Shown: positions 39,571-48,876 of the stretch, piece after piece
Position numbering within the stretch: position 1 is the first letter of the stretch
Layout: each line of letters starts with the position of its first letter
NCBI RefSeq assembly: GCF_010672455.1
Contig: NZ_JAAHGO010000012.1
Span: forward strand, 546,939 to 610,938
Length of the DNA: 64,000 nucleotides
From: Okeania sp. SIO2C9
GTDB taxonomy: Bacteria > Cyanobacteriota > Cyanobacteriia > Cyanobacteriales > Microcoleaceae
Direction of reading: 5' to 3'
Translations under genes and position numbers: made by a program
Notes under the pieces: generated by a model
Databases searched by the model: none
What the model was told of the DNA's origin: nothing
Seen by the model: the letters and a program-made list of their open reading frames with translations, nothing else

Positions 39571-40565
39571 AGTTCAAAACTCCTAATGTTTGTATTTGTA
39601 TTTTGCAGTTAATTTTCCATATTTTACCCGTAATTGGCAAATTCACAACTTGAAACAAATACTAATTTTTCTTCTTCTTCTACACTACCTGTTTGATATA
39701 TTTAGCTGTGGGGTTTGCTCTTGTCTTAAACATCTCGTAAAATTCTTAATATAAGTCAACAGAAGTTTACAAAAAAATAATTTTCCAGAATATAGAATTA
39801 GTTAAACTGCTGTGAATATTCGGTAAGTGATAATTGGTCATCGGTATTGATAGTTAAGTATAGTTGGTGTTTCAGCCCTCATTTGCCATTACAATACAGA
39901 ACTACCAAACTCCCTATTAACAGTATCGGTATTAGCTGTTTTGCATTTAAACCATATATCTAACTTTTGTCAAAAGGAACAGGGAACAGGAAATCTAAAT
40001 GATTCTTAGGTTATATAAGGAAAAGTAGGCTAAGTTGTAAGTATCTATGCAAAATTAATTTAACGTTCTTAAGTAAGGAGTAGGGAATAATAAAAATAAT
40101 TTTTCCTACCTATTGAATCTGAGTATCAAATTTACAATTAATTTTGCTTGACTATTGAGATATATTTTCTCAGACTTCTGACTAACGTTTATTCAAAGGT
40201 TATTTAAGGTTGCTATATTAGTGAGAGTTATCAAGCAAATAATAGTTTATTCAGAATAGATATATAGATATATTTTTTCTGACTAACGTTTATTCAAAGG
40301 TTATTTAAGGTTGCTATATTAGTGAGAGTTATCAACCAAATAATAGTTTCCTCAGAATAGTTAATAATCGCTCTTTTAAGTATTGCTATATTTATACAGG
40401 ATAGATATTTTTTCAAACAAACAAATATTCCTGCTAAATTAAACAAATATATTAGAAGGAAGAAGGAATAAGTGGGATTTAAATATAGTTTTGACAGAAT
40501 TAGCTCCCTGATTTAGAGAGCTAACTAACAAAAATTCTAGATAAGAAAAATCTTCTCTATTCTAT
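39571..40565. repeat. Spacer with a 101-bp tandem duplication (40159-40372)
   Basis: Two copies with period 101 contain CTGACTAACGTTTATTCAAA (at 40178 and 40279) and GCTATATTAGTGAGAG. Near 39945-39985 is a reversed copy of a block at 1476-1515 (ATATATCTAACTTTTGTCAA). No gene is recognised in the rest. Confidence 0.75.
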
Positions 40566-41015
40566 TTATTCAACAATCCACTTAGTTAGACTTGGCTCCC
40601 ATGTGGCTAATTCTTCCTCTTTAAACCAGAGACTAATTTCCCTTTGAGCAGTCTCAATTGCGTCAGAGCCATGTATCAAGTTACGGCCAATACTAATTCC
40701 ATAATCACCCCTAATTGTACCAGGCTCAGAGTTTAGAGGATTAGTTGCCCCAATAATTTTTCTCGCAGACGCAACAACTCCTTCACCTTCCCAAACCATT
40801 GCTACTATTGGGCTAGAGATAATAAATTCTACTAATCCATTAAAAAACGGTTTTTCCCGGTGAACATCATAATGCTGTTCAGCTAGTTCACGACTGACCA
40901 TCATCATTTTCAGACCTACTAGAGTAAAACCTTTTTTTTCAAAGCGACCAATAATCTCGGCGACAAGTCCTCTTTGGACTCCATCGGGTTTAATTGCTAT
41001 GAAGGTGCGTTCCAA
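40566..41015 (-). CDS. ndk: Nucleoside diphosphate kinase
   Basis: Transfers the gamma phosphate between NTPs and NDPs through a phosphohistidine. [20 protein letters not shown] is the family start, and [20 protein letters not shown] carries the catalytic His in the HGSD signature. I start at a TTG (41015): GAGGAG lies seven bases upstream (41023-41028) and the product is then 149 residues, the usual family length. The longer frame from 41072 adds 19 residues unlike any NDK. Confidence 0.95.
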   Translation of the reverse strand: MERTFIAIKPDGVQRGLVAEIIGRFEKKGFTLVGLKMMMVSRELAEQHYDVHREKPFFNGLVEFIISSPIVAMVWEGEGVVASARKIIGATNPLNSEPGTIRGDYGISIGRNLIHGSDAIETAQREISLWFKEEELATWEPSLTKWIVE

Positions 41016-41022
41016 ACTGATA

Positions 41023-41028
41023 CTCCTC
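41023..41028 (-). promoter_or_regulatory. Ribosome binding site fixing a TTG start for ndk
   Basis: GAGGAG on the minus strand, seven bases before TTG at 41015-41013, decides the non-ATG start. Confidence 0.7.
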
Positions 41029-41264
41029 AAAAATTTTCTGAATACACAATACAGATTAACCTGATTTGACACTCTGCCCTAAATATTTGCGTGGCAAAAA
41101 ATTTACAAAGCTTTTGGGTTAAGATAGATGATTTAATTCTTGAGTAGGGCACAATTATGGATGAAACACTACATATAGTATAGTGCTATAGTTTTGAGCT
41201 ACTATATATAGTTTTAATACTTAATTATCCGAATTTACCAGTAATGACACTCTGCCCTAAATAT

Positions 41265-41548
41265 TTATCTCAACGTTGGCCCTTGACCCGCGCTCTCCCG
41301 AAGGGGAGCTAGGGCCTGTTTGCGCAGCATTCCGCAGGAAAAACCAATCAATTTTGCGGTTTTTTCAATAGTGTGTTATACTTAAATATGGCTGCTGGGC
41401 TAGCAGTGTCAGTCTGTGGAGCGACTGTAAGACCGAAAAGATGATCGACCTTGGAGGCTGGTGCATTGAAGCAGAAAAGCCTAATAGCGCGATGGTTAGG
41501 AATCCCGCGCTGCACTTGCGTGAAGCGTCGGGATGATGTCAAGTGGCA
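41265..41548 (+). pseudogene. TnpB C-terminal tail plus right end
   Basis: Plus strand from 41389: MAAGLAVSVCGATVRPKR, a TGA, then STLEAGALKQKSLIARW, followed by GGAATCCCGCGCTGC and GGGATGATGTCAA. Nearly identical to the module at 2320-2585, in opposite orientation and with an internal stop. Contains the short GTTTGCGCAGCATTCCGCAG module at 41319-41338. Body of tnpB absent. Confidence 0.75.
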
Positions 41549-41554
41549 AAAAAT

Positions 41555-41702
41555 TTACCGAAAAATTGTGGGTATGCGCCTCCCCTTTTAAGGGGATAAT
41601 AAAGAAAAATTTTCATGAATTTGTCAATCCTCTTCTTTTAAGGAGAGGTAATTATTCATTATTCATTATTCATTATTAATTGTTGAAAAAGCTTTTTCGG
41701 TA
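41555..41702. repeat. Family A miniature element with clean terminal inverted repeats
   Basis: 148 bp from TTACCGAAAAA to GCTTTTTCGGTAA. The perfect inverted ends and the fact that it splits an otherwise continuous repeat copy make this the best-defined member of the family. Confidence 0.85.
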
Positions 41703-41923
41703 AGATAGATGATTTAATTCTTGATTGGGGGACAATTATGGATAAAACACTACTTATAGTATAGTGCTATAGTTTTTAGCTACTATATCTAGCGCTAATA
41801 CTTAATTACCTCAGTTTACCAGTAATGATGTTCTCCCCTGAATATTTGTTTGTGCGGAAAAAAATTTACAAAGCTTTTGGGTAAGATAGATGATTTAATT
41901 CTTGAGTAGGGCACAAGGTAGTG

Positions 41924-42436
41924 CTAAACAAGTAATGATTGATTATAGTGATGGATAAAATACCAAATAGCCCCAATGTGATTTTCTATAGATTTAGAGA
42001 AGGACAAAGTTTTTCGCACTAACCTGGATACCCTTTGTCTTAAGGTATTATTGAATCGTTCAATGTAAGAAGTCATCCCTGTTTCTTTTCCCACTGTATG
42101 ATGTCGTTTACTGGGTAAAACAGCACTGTATGCAGACCAAAAATCAGTATATGCGATCGCACATTGACGATAAACCCCTGGTAAGGACTGCCATAAATGT
42201 CTAGCTGCTTGTTCATCTCGCGAGCCGATATAAACACCTATAATTTCACGAGCTTCTACTTCCATGGCTAACCAGATCCACTGCTTATTGCCCTTGTTGT
42301 CCACAAATGACCATAATTCATCACATTGAATTGTGAGCTTCCCCTTTTTTTTTTGGTTGAACCTGTAGGGTTCTTGGTACTTGTGCATATTTCTGGTTGA
42401 CATAAGCTTGTAGCCATTGCTCCGAAACTTGGACAC
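41924..42436 (-). CDS. InsB-type IS1 transposase catalytic frame
   Basis: The catalytic part begins after the A10 run with KKKGKLTIQCDELWSFVDNKGNKQWIW and has the DDE-type residues in CDELW (D), AYTDFWSAY (D) and YIERFNNTLRQR (E). It is normally made only as a fusion to InsA by a -1 frameshift on the A run; the upstream ~30 residues of this frame are not meaningful. Ends seven bases inside the element. Confidence 0.8.
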   Translation of the reverse strand: MSKFRSNGYKLMSTRNMHKYQEPYRFNQKKKGKLTIQCDELWSFVDNKGNKQWIWLAMEVEAREIIGVYIGSRDEQAARHLWQSLPGVYRQCAIAYTDFWSAYSAVLPSKRHHTVGKETGMTSYIERFNNTLRQRVSRLVRKTLSFSKSIENHIGAIWYFIHHYNQSLLV

Positions 42437-42636
42437 TCCCGTGCAATGCCAGCCAGTGAAATCCTTTCTAATAACAATCGGTCAATCAGCTCGCGAGTAG
42501 CTTGGTCAATCAGCTTTTGGGTAGGGTTTTCCACAAATTGTCGTCCACATTCGCAGCACAAAAACCGCTGCTTACCATTATGAATATGGCCATTTTTGAC
42601 AGTTTTTGAAGATGCACACTTTGGACAGGTAGGCAT
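42268..42636 (-). pseudogene. InsA-type reading frame of the IS1 element, frameshifted
   Basis: MPTCPKCASSKTVKNGHIHN and QRFLCCECGRQFVE form the zinc finger, then an HTH up to ISLAGIAR. After this the frame turns to nonsense (ECPSFGAMATS), while the next frame continues the family sequence SVQVSEQWLQAYVNQKYAQV. Removing one G from the GGG at 42438-42440 restores it. So this copy needs two frame changes: one mutational here, one normal at the A10 run entering InsB. It is either inactive or carries a sequencing error. Confidence 0.85.
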
Positions 42637-42834
42637 AGAGCGACAACAGTAACTTTTACTCGTTTATCATTACATATTGAGCACTACCGGGCACAATTAT
42701 GGATAAAACACTACATATAGTATAGTGCTATAGTTTTTTACTACTATATCTAGCGCTAATGCTTAATTATCCGAATTTACCAGTAATTAAGTTACAATTA
42801 TTCCAATCTTAGTATATTAAAAGTAAAACACTTC

Positions 42835-44904
42835 ATGGATTTACAGTCAACTATAAATCAAAATACTTCTGATATTTCAAATAACACATCATTAACTAAT
42901 ACTTCTAAAGCAGAAATCGAGCGGATAAACTCTCAACAAAAAAAAGTATGGACTATTGAAGATAGTGAGAAATTATATAGAATTCAAGGATGGGGTAATC
43001 CCTATTTCTCAATTAATTCTGCTGGTCATATTACAGTTTCTCCTAAAGGCGATCTAGGAGGTTCAATAGACCTATTTGAACTGATTGAATCTATTAAACA
43101 AAGAAATATAGGATTACCTTTAATTATTAGATTTTCAGATATTCTTGAAGATAGAATTGAGCGGTTAAATGCTTGTTTTTCTAAGGCGATCGCTCGTTAT
43201 AAATATAAAAATATATATCGTGGTGTATTTCCAGTAAAATGTAATCAAAATCGTCAATTAGTAGAGGAAATAGTTAAATTTGGTAAGCCTCATAAATTTG
43301 GTTTAGAAGCAGGTTCAAAACCTGAATTGTTAATTGCGATCGCGACTTTAAATACTCCTGATTCACTGATAATTTGTAATGGTTATAAAGACCAGGAATA
43401 TATTGAGACAGCAATGTTGGCTCAAAGGTTAGGAAAGAAAACAATAATTGTAATTGAACAGGTAGAAGAAGTACAGTTAGTAATAGAAGCTAGTCGAAAA
43501 CTGAATATTAAACCAGTAGTAGGAGTTCGAGTAAAACTCAGCACTAAAGGTATCGGTCGTTGGGCAGGAACTACAGGCGATCGCGCTAAATTTGGTCTTG
43601 GTATTCCAGAAATAATTCAAGTTGTTAATCAGTTAAAAAATGCAGATATTTTAGATTCTTTGCAGCTCTTACATTTTCATATCGGTTCTCAAATTTCTTC
43701 AATTAGTGTAATTAAGGATGCTATTAGAGAAGCAAGTCAAATTTATGTAGAATTAGCTCAACTAGGAGCTAATATGAAATACTTAGATGTCGGTGGTGGT
43801 TTAGCTGTTGATTATGATGGGTCGAAAAGTAAGTTTTATGCTTCCAAAAACTATGATATGCAGAACTATGCTAATGATATTGTGGCAGAAGTAAAAGAAG
43901 CTTGTGAAGAGAAAAATATATTACCACCAATATTAGTTAGTGAAAGTGGCAGAGCTGTTGCATCTCATCAATCAGTTCTTATTTTTGATGTTTTAGGAGT
44001 TAGTCAAGTTCCAAAAGAAGAACCTGAAATTGTGGGAAAAGACGAGCATTTAATTCTACAAAACCTCTACGAAACTTATCAATCTATTAACAAAAATAAT
44101 TACCAGGAAGCATATCACGACGCAATTCAATTCAAAGAAGAATCTATAAGTCTATTTAATTTTGGATATCTGAGTATTAGCGATCGCGCCAAAGTAGAAC
44201 AACTTTATTGGGGATGTTTTCGGAAAATTCAAGACATATTAAAAGGTTCTGAATATATTCCAGATGATTTAGAAGAACTAGAGAAAATCATGGCATCTAT
44301 TTATTACATTAATCTTTCTGTTTTTCAATCTGCTCCTGATAGTTGGGCGATTAATCAATTATTTCCAATTATGCCTATTCATAGATTAAATGAAGAACCT
44401 ACAGAAAGGGCTATATTAGCTGACCTTACCTGCGATAGTGATGGAAAAATTGAGCAATTTATCGATCTACGAGATGTCAAGTCATTATTAGAATTACATC
44501 CTCTTCAAATTCAAGTTAGCGAGAAATATTCTGAAGATTTCGCCAATCAAACATTAGAAAATTCCCCAAAAGAAAATGCTTCTAATTTTCAACCTTACTA
44601 TCTAGCAATGTTTCTTGGAGGTGCTTATCAAGAAATAATGGGTAATCTACATAACCTATTTGGTGATGTTAATGTTTTGCATATTAAATTAACCCCTTCA
44701 GGTTACAAAATCGAACACGTTGTTAAAGGTGACACAATGACAGAAGTATTAAATTATGTTCAGTATAATTCTGATGGTTTAGTAGAAAGTATTCGTCGTC
44801 AAACAGAGCAAGCTTTACAAGAAGAGAAAATTACTATTAAAGAGTCAAGAATGCTCCTACAAAATTATGAGAATAGTCTCAGCAGTTACACTTATTTAAT
44901 CTAG
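42835..44904 (+). CDS. speA: Biosynthetic arginine decarboxylase
   Basis: PLP enzyme converting arginine to agmatine, the first step to putrescine. 689 residues. The PLP lysine is in YRGVFPVKCNQNRQLVEEI; further family blocks are GLEAGSKPELLIAIA, FGLGIPEI, LHFHIGSQISS, YLDVGGGLAVDYDGSKS and the C-terminal LTCDSDGKIEQFID. The N-terminal ~40 residues are variable Ser/Asn-rich and extend past the family core. ATG at 42835 is ten codons past the end of the repeat array. Its stop codon lies in the terminal repeat of a family C element. Confidence 0.96.
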   Translation: MDLQSTINQNTSDISNNTSLTNTSKAEIERINSQQKKVWTIEDSEKLYRIQGWGNPYFSINSAGHITVSPKGDLGGSIDLFELIESIKQRNIGLPLIIRFSDILEDRIERLNACFSKAIARYKYKNIYRGVFPVKCNQNRQLVEEIVKFGKPHKFGLEAGSKPELLIAIATLNTPDSLIICNGYKDQEYIETAMLAQRLGKKTIIVIEQVEEVQLVIEASRKLNIKPVVGVRVKLSTKGIGRWAGTTGDRAKFGLGIPEIIQVVNQLKNADILDSLQLLHFHIGSQISSISVIKDAIREASQIYVELAQLGANMKYLDVGGGLAVDYDGSKSKFYASKNYDMQNYANDIVAEVKEACEEKNILPPILVSESGRAVASHQSVLIFDVLGVSQVPKEEPEIVGKDEHLILQNLYETYQSINKNNYQEAYHDAIQFKEESISLFNFGYLSISDRAKVEQLYWGCFRKIQDILKGSEYIPDDLEELEKIMASIYYINLSVFQSAPDSWAINQLFPIMPIHRLNEEPTERAILADLTCDSDGKIEQFIDLRDVKSLLELHPLQIQVSEKYSEDFANQTLENSPKENASNFQPYYLAMFLGGAYQEIMGNLHNLFGDVNVLHIKLTPSGYKIEHVVKGDTMTEVLNYVQYNSDGLVESIRRQTEQALQEEKITIKESRMLLQNYENSLSSYTYLI

Positions 44905-45144
44905 GGTTTGCTGAAAAAGTCTTATGGGCGAGAGTAGAAAACAGGAGACAGGAGACAGGAGACAGGAGAAATGGGAATTATAGAGGAGGTAGTCGGAAAA
45001 ATTGTCCCTCAATTTTTCTGCCATAATCATCCCAAAATACTAGCTTTATGCAGCTCTTGCCACCGAAAAGCTGGTACTTATTTCAACCCAAAAATGCTAA
45101 AGCCTTTATCTGTAAATACTTTGAGAATTAATCAGCAAGCCCTA
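44902..45144. repeat. Family C element abutting and ending speA
   Basis: 243 bp from TAGGGTTTGCTGAAAAAG to TTAATCAGCAAGCCCTA; imperfect inverted ends of about 13 bases. The first three bases are the TAG stop of speA. Interior contains ACAGGAGACAGGAGACAGG and TATAGAGGAGGTAGTCGG. Confidence 0.85.
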
Positions 45145-45252
45145 TTTAATCTAAGAAACGATGGGAATAAGAAAGGCTACTGAAAGGAGTTAAAAAACAA
45201 TAAGGAAACTGACTATTTTCATCTTGATATTAAGTGCAACTTTATGGATAAA

Positions 45253-45425
45253 TAGGGTTTGCGTATGGAAAGTCTTTTGGCAGGGGTAGGAAACAGGATA
45301 CAGGAGACAGGAGAAATGGGAATGAGCGAGGAGGTAGGAGCTAAGTTTTGCCCCTCAATTTTTCTGTCCTTAGTTTGTCTTTTATGCTAACTTTTTGAGG
45401 GTTTTAGACTAAAATCAGGGCACTT
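45253..45425. repeat. Truncated family C element
   Basis: TAGGGTTTGCGTATGGAAAG at the left; the interior follows the family order, and the right end is missing after GGGTTTTAGACTAAAATC. Confidence 0.65.
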
Positions 45426-45427
45426 GT

Positions 45428-45550
45428 GACGTTCTCCTACATCAAATCAAAGATTATGATGTAGGCTTCCCCACCTCACGGACGCGGGCTTTCTGTTTTG
45501 CTGCCGCAACGCTGCGCGAACAAGGGGAGTGCAACCACGCGAGCCCTCCA
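45428..45550 (-). mobile_element. TnpB-type right-end module
   Basis: Minus-strand text encodes KQKARVREVGKPTS then a stop, followed by hairpin CCTACATC/GATGTAGG (45436-45443 with 45458-45465) and GAGAACGTCAC. Loop AAATCAAAGATTAT matches the loops at 32670 and 39351. The body of tnpB is absent. Confidence 0.65.
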
Positions 45551-45560
45551 AATTGTGATG

Positions 45561-45990
45561 AGAGGCAAGATTCTGGATAATTGAAGAGCAGTTGAAATTT
45601 CCTTTGAAATTGAAAGCTGAAATTAGGGATTAGGGATGAGAAGTCAGGGAGTAGATAAATCACTAATAATATCTCTTCACTTGATAATCAATGAACCATG
45701 ATTATTGCTTCATAGCTGAAGTCTTAAATAACTATCCCGTTATTTTTAGGAATTATTATGAGAGGCGAGATTCTGGATAATTTAAGGTAAGTTGAAATTT
45801 CCTTTGAAATTGAAGGCTGAAATTAGGGATTAGGGATAAGGAGTCAGGGAGTAGATAAATAACTAATAATATCTCTTCACTTGATAATCAATGAACCATG
45901 ATTATTGCTTCATAGCTGAAGTCTTAAATAACTATCCCGTTATTTTTAGGAATTATTATGAGAGGCGAGATTCTGGATAATTTAAGGTAA
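45561..45990. repeat. 200-bp tandem repeat, two copies and a partial third
   Basis: Units starting AGAGGCAAGATTCTGGATAA or AGAGGCGAGATTCTGG begin at exactly 45561, 45761 and 45961. The third stops after about 30 bases. Contains CTTGATAATCAATGAACC and CCATGATTATTGCTTCATAG. Confidence 0.9.
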
Positions 45991-46155
45991 ACTGACTGTA
46001 TCAATTGCTATTTGCATAGCATTCAGTCAGGAAAAATTTTCTAACTATCTATATCATTAATTATCTCGAAGCTTAAGTTTATACCCCCTAAATAAATAAA
46101 ATTTACCCATAGCTATTTGAGAAGTATTTCATAGGAAAATGCTGATGATAAAAAG

Positions 46156-47055
46156 CTATTTAATATTAACTCTGGACTTTGATAGAAAGTAACTAGCGAT
46201 CGCCACGGTAAAAATTAACAACAGAAATGTTACTACGACTAAAGAAGCTCCATAACCAAAGTCTAAATAACGTCTAATAGTGGCATATATATAGATAGAA
46301 ACTGTTTCTGTTTTTCCAGCAGGTCCACCTCCAGTCATTACTTGTACTAAGTCAAAAGTACCAAATGCTTGAGCAAATCTGAATAACAAAGCAATTACTA
46401 TTTGTGGGATTAATAATGGGATTGTAATTTGTCGAAAACTTTGAATGGAGTTAGCACCATCAATAGCATGAGCTTCATATAAATCAGAAGAAATAGATTG
46501 TAATCCTGCTAATAAAATTATGGCTATAAAAGGTGTTGTTTTCCAAACATCAGCAATAATAATTGCTAGCATTGCTCTGAATGGATCGCCTAACCAAGTA
46601 ATATTAGTTTGAATTAATCCTAAACGGAGAAGTATATCGTTAACTATACCAAATTGGTCATTAAAAATCCATGCCCAAGCTAACCCCATAACTGCAGTTG
46701 GTAATGACCAAGGAATGAGACTAACAGTACGAACAAAACCTCGTCCTCGAAATGATTTATCTAAGATAAGAGCGATACTCATTCCTAATATTAATTCTAG
46801 AAAAATGGAGATGGTTGTAAATATAGTAGTGTTCCATAAACTTTGCCAAAAACGACCATCATTTAACATTCGACTGTAGTTTGTTAAGCAGGAAAAAATA
46901 GGCTTTAATTCAGTACCTAAATTTTCTGTAAATAGACTTAGCCAAAAAGCTCTGCCAATGGGATAAACAAATACGAATAGTAATATTAGAATAGCTGGTA
47001 AAATCAAGAGCCATCCTGTTAATTTTTCTCTTTTTTCAATTGTGTTTATTGTCAT
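46156..47055 (-). CDS. Sugar ABC transporter permease (MalF/UgpA type)
   Basis: 299 residues, six membrane helices starting GWLLILPAILILLFVFVYPIGRAF. The EAA loop YEAHAIDGANSIQSFRQITIPLL and the tail MTGGGPAGKTETVSIYIYATIRRY are typical of the first permease of carbohydrate importers (CUT1). It lies 200 bp downstream of a solute-binding protein gene on the same strand; a second permease and the ATPase are not in the window. Similarity in layout to glucosylglycerol/trehalose systems is suggestive but the substrate is not determined. Confidence 0.93.
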   Translation of the reverse strand: MTINTIEKREKLTGWLLILPAILILLFVFVYPIGRAFWLSLFTENLGTELKPIFSCLTNYSRMLNDGRFWQSLWNTTIFTTISIFLELILGMSIALILDKSFRGRGFVRTVSLIPWSLPTAVMGLAWAWIFNDQFGIVNDILLRLGLIQTNITWLGDPFRAMLAIIIADVWKTTPFIAIILLAGLQSISSDLYEAHAIDGANSIQSFRQITIPLLIPQIVIALLFRFAQAFGTFDLVQVMTGGGPAGKTETVSIYIYATIRRYLDFGYGASLVVVTFLLLIFTVAIASYFLSKSRVNIK

Positions 47056-47104
47056 TAATCTAGGTGGTAATTTCAGTTAATGGAACCTACAACCTAACAG
47101 CTAA

Positions 47105-47233
47105 TATCATGTCCGGATAATTAACGATCAAAAAATTTTTGTTTGTAGTTGGGCTTTAGCCCCAAGATAGATATTTCATGGGCTAAAGCCCAACTACGAG
47201 CTTTAATTATAACTATTCAAGCGGACATGATAT
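47105..47233. repeat. Palindromic element between the ABC genes
   Basis: Ends TATCATGTCCGG and GCGGACATGATA are inverted repeats, and the interior holds a hairpin AGTTGGGCTTTAGCCC / GGGCTAAAGCCCAACT. The same hairpin half is reused in the tandem repeats at 56316-56503. In this position it could attenuate transcription from the binding-protein gene into the permease gene. Confidence 0.75.
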
Positions 47234-47257
47234 AACACCTACAACCTAATACCTTTT

Positions 47258-48643
47258 TCAAGTTCCCAATAAAGCACGAGTTTCTGCTGCTGCAGCTTTC
47301 ATTGCTAATTCTGGAGTACGGGAACCAGTCAGAGCAGAACTAAGATAACGTTGTAAAATATCTGAAGCTTGAGCATATTGAGCAATGGGAGGACGTAATA
47401 CAGAATTTTCAACTACTGGAAATAAGTTTGGTAAGTAAGGAAATTCTGCTACTAGAATATTGTCTTTAAAAAGTGATTTTCTGGCAGGAACAAGACCTGT
47501 TTCTAAAATAAACTTACGTTGAACTTCTGGTTTGTTGAAGTATTGAATAACTTCCCATGCTTCCTCTGGATTTTTTGTACTTTTAACTATTCCTAACCCC
47601 CATCCACCCGAACAAGCTCCACTTTCCTTTCCTGAAGCATGAACCATTGGTTTAATAGCAAAATTTCCAGCTATTTCTGATTTTGATGCTAATGGATATA
47701 CATAAGGCCAATTGCGCAGAAAAACTGTCTTACCACTTTGGAATAAACGACGGGTTTCTTCTTCTGCATAAGTAGTTACTCCAGGAGGAGAAATTCCTGC
47801 GGTAATAGTTGTGCGTAAAAAGTCTACTGCTTCTATCGCTTCTGGTCGGTCTAAACCCACTTCATTTGTTTCTGAATTTACCCAAAAACCTCCATAACCT
47901 TTGAGAATTTCGATAAACATTGCCGATAAACCTTCATATTGTTTACCTTGCCAAAGATATCCCCATTCAACTAATCCTTGCTGTTGTAATTCTTGTGATA
48001 TTTTGATTAGTTCCTCAAAAGTATTGGGAGGTTCAAATCCACCTTTTTTTAATAAGTCTGTTCGATAATAAAGCATACCTCCATTGGAGATTAATGGTAG
48101 CCAATAAAGTTTATTTTTGTAAGTTCCTCCTTCTATATCTCCTGACAAATATGTTTCTTTTAATTGTTCTTTATCAATTTTTTCTGAAAGGTCTTGTAAC
48201 CAATTAGCAGCAGCAAATTTTGGCACCCAAACTGTATCCATATAAGCTAGGTCATAGGGAGAATCTCCTAATAAAAAAGAGGATGTATAAAGGTCTTCTA
48301 CTAAATTAGTATCGTTAGGAGCTTTGACAATTTCTAAGTTAATATTTGGGTGAGTTTTGTTAAAGTCTGTTTGAATTGGTTCTAATTGAGTAGCTGTAAT
48401 AGCTGACATTAATACTTGGATAGTTACAGGTTTTCCTTGGGTCAGTGCAGGTGAAATTGAGCTATATAAAATACCCAGGAAAGTTGCTACAATTAAGATG
48501 CTTATTTGGAATTGTTTTTTCAGTCTAATTCTTAGTGATTTTAACCAGCCATGAATTTTTGGTTTGAGTTTTTCTAGAGTAGGGTTGAAAAATTTAGTAT
48601 GTTTCATTATTTTGGTAGATTTAAGAATAAACAATGGCTTCAT
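47258..48643 (-). CDS. Extracellular sugar-binding protein, ABC transporter family 1
   Basis: 461 residues. An N-terminal basic region and hydrophobic stretch (FQISILIVATFLGILYSSISPALTQ, near residues 45-68) act as a membrane anchor or signal. The mature part is a MalE-like protein: PVTIQVLMSAITATQLEPIQ, LYWLPLISNGGMLYYRTDLL, and KSTKNPEEAWEVIQYFNKPE. It should present a sugar or compatible solute to the permease encoded downstream. A second Met at residue 13 (48607) is an equally good start. The final AAAETRALLGT is a typical alpha-helical end. Confidence 0.92.
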   Translation of the reverse strand: MKPLFILKSTKIMKHTKFFNPTLEKLKPKIHGWLKSLRIRLKKQFQISILIVATFLGILYSSISPALTQGKPVTIQVLMSAITATQLEPIQTDFNKTHPNINLEIVKAPNDTNLVEDLYTSSFLLGDSPYDLAYMDTVWVPKFAAANWLQDLSEKIDKEQLKETYLSGDIEGGTYKNKLYWLPLISNGGMLYYRTDLLKKGGFEPPNTFEELIKISQELQQQGLVEWGYLWQGKQYEGLSAMFIEILKGYGGFWVNSETNEVGLDRPEAIEAVDFLRTTITAGISPPGVTTYAEEETRRLFQSGKTVFLRNWPYVYPLASKSEIAGNFAIKPMVHASGKESGACSGGWGLGIVKSTKNPEEAWEVIQYFNKPEVQRKFILETGLVPARKSLFKDNILVAEFPYLPNLFPVVENSVLRPPIAQYAQASDILQRYLSSALTGSRTPELAMKAAAAETRALLGT

Positions 48644-48876
48644 CTAATTGAATAACTTTCATCATCCACGCCCCCTAAATCCCCCAATTTTGGGGGACTT
48701 TTAAAAGCAAATTGACTCTTGTTCCCCCCAGAATTGGCTTGCTCGGGGGGCAAAATTCAGTATCAAAAAACTTTTCAGATATCCTCTAAGAAAGAAATCA
48801 ATAAATCCTCCTATCTAATTCGGATTATTTCAGCTCGTAAAGCTATTTCAGTTAAAGTTTATCAACAGAGGCAATT
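48644..48876. other. Spacer with a C/G-rich palindromic block
   Basis: CCCCCTAAATCCCCCAATTT with GGGGGACTTTTAAAAG and later TTCCCCCCAGAATTGG...CGGGGGGC (48665-48750) form a strong hairpin region resembling the insert at 49667. The remaining ~100 bp is the leader of the antitoxin gene and is duplicated before 50903 and 51732. Confidence 0.55.

Larger units (their letters stand above)
41917..42688 (-). mobile_element. IS1-family insertion sequence with 8-bp target duplication
   Basis: 772 bp. The ends GGTAGTGCT (41917-41925) and AGCACTACC (42680-42688) are exact inverted repeats. GGGCACAA occurs immediately outside both ends (41909-41916 and 42689-42696), an 8-bp target duplication as expected for IS1-family transposition. 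It sits in the third copy of the local repeat, whose other copies show the uninterrupted site GGGCACAATTATGGAT. It holds insA and insB reading frames. Confidence 0.95.
41096..42800. repeat. Three tandem copies of a ~165-bp repeat, invaded by three elements
   Basis: Each copy has TTACAAAGCTTTTGGG, AAGATAGATGATTTAATTC, GGGCACAATTATGGAT, CACTACATATAGTATAGTGC and CAGTAATGA..TCTCCCCT or CTGCCCT. Copy one is 41096-41264. Copy two is about 41549-41850, split by a family A element. Copy three is about 41866-42795, split by an IS1-family element. A TnpB 3' module lies between copies one and two. Confidence 0.85.
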
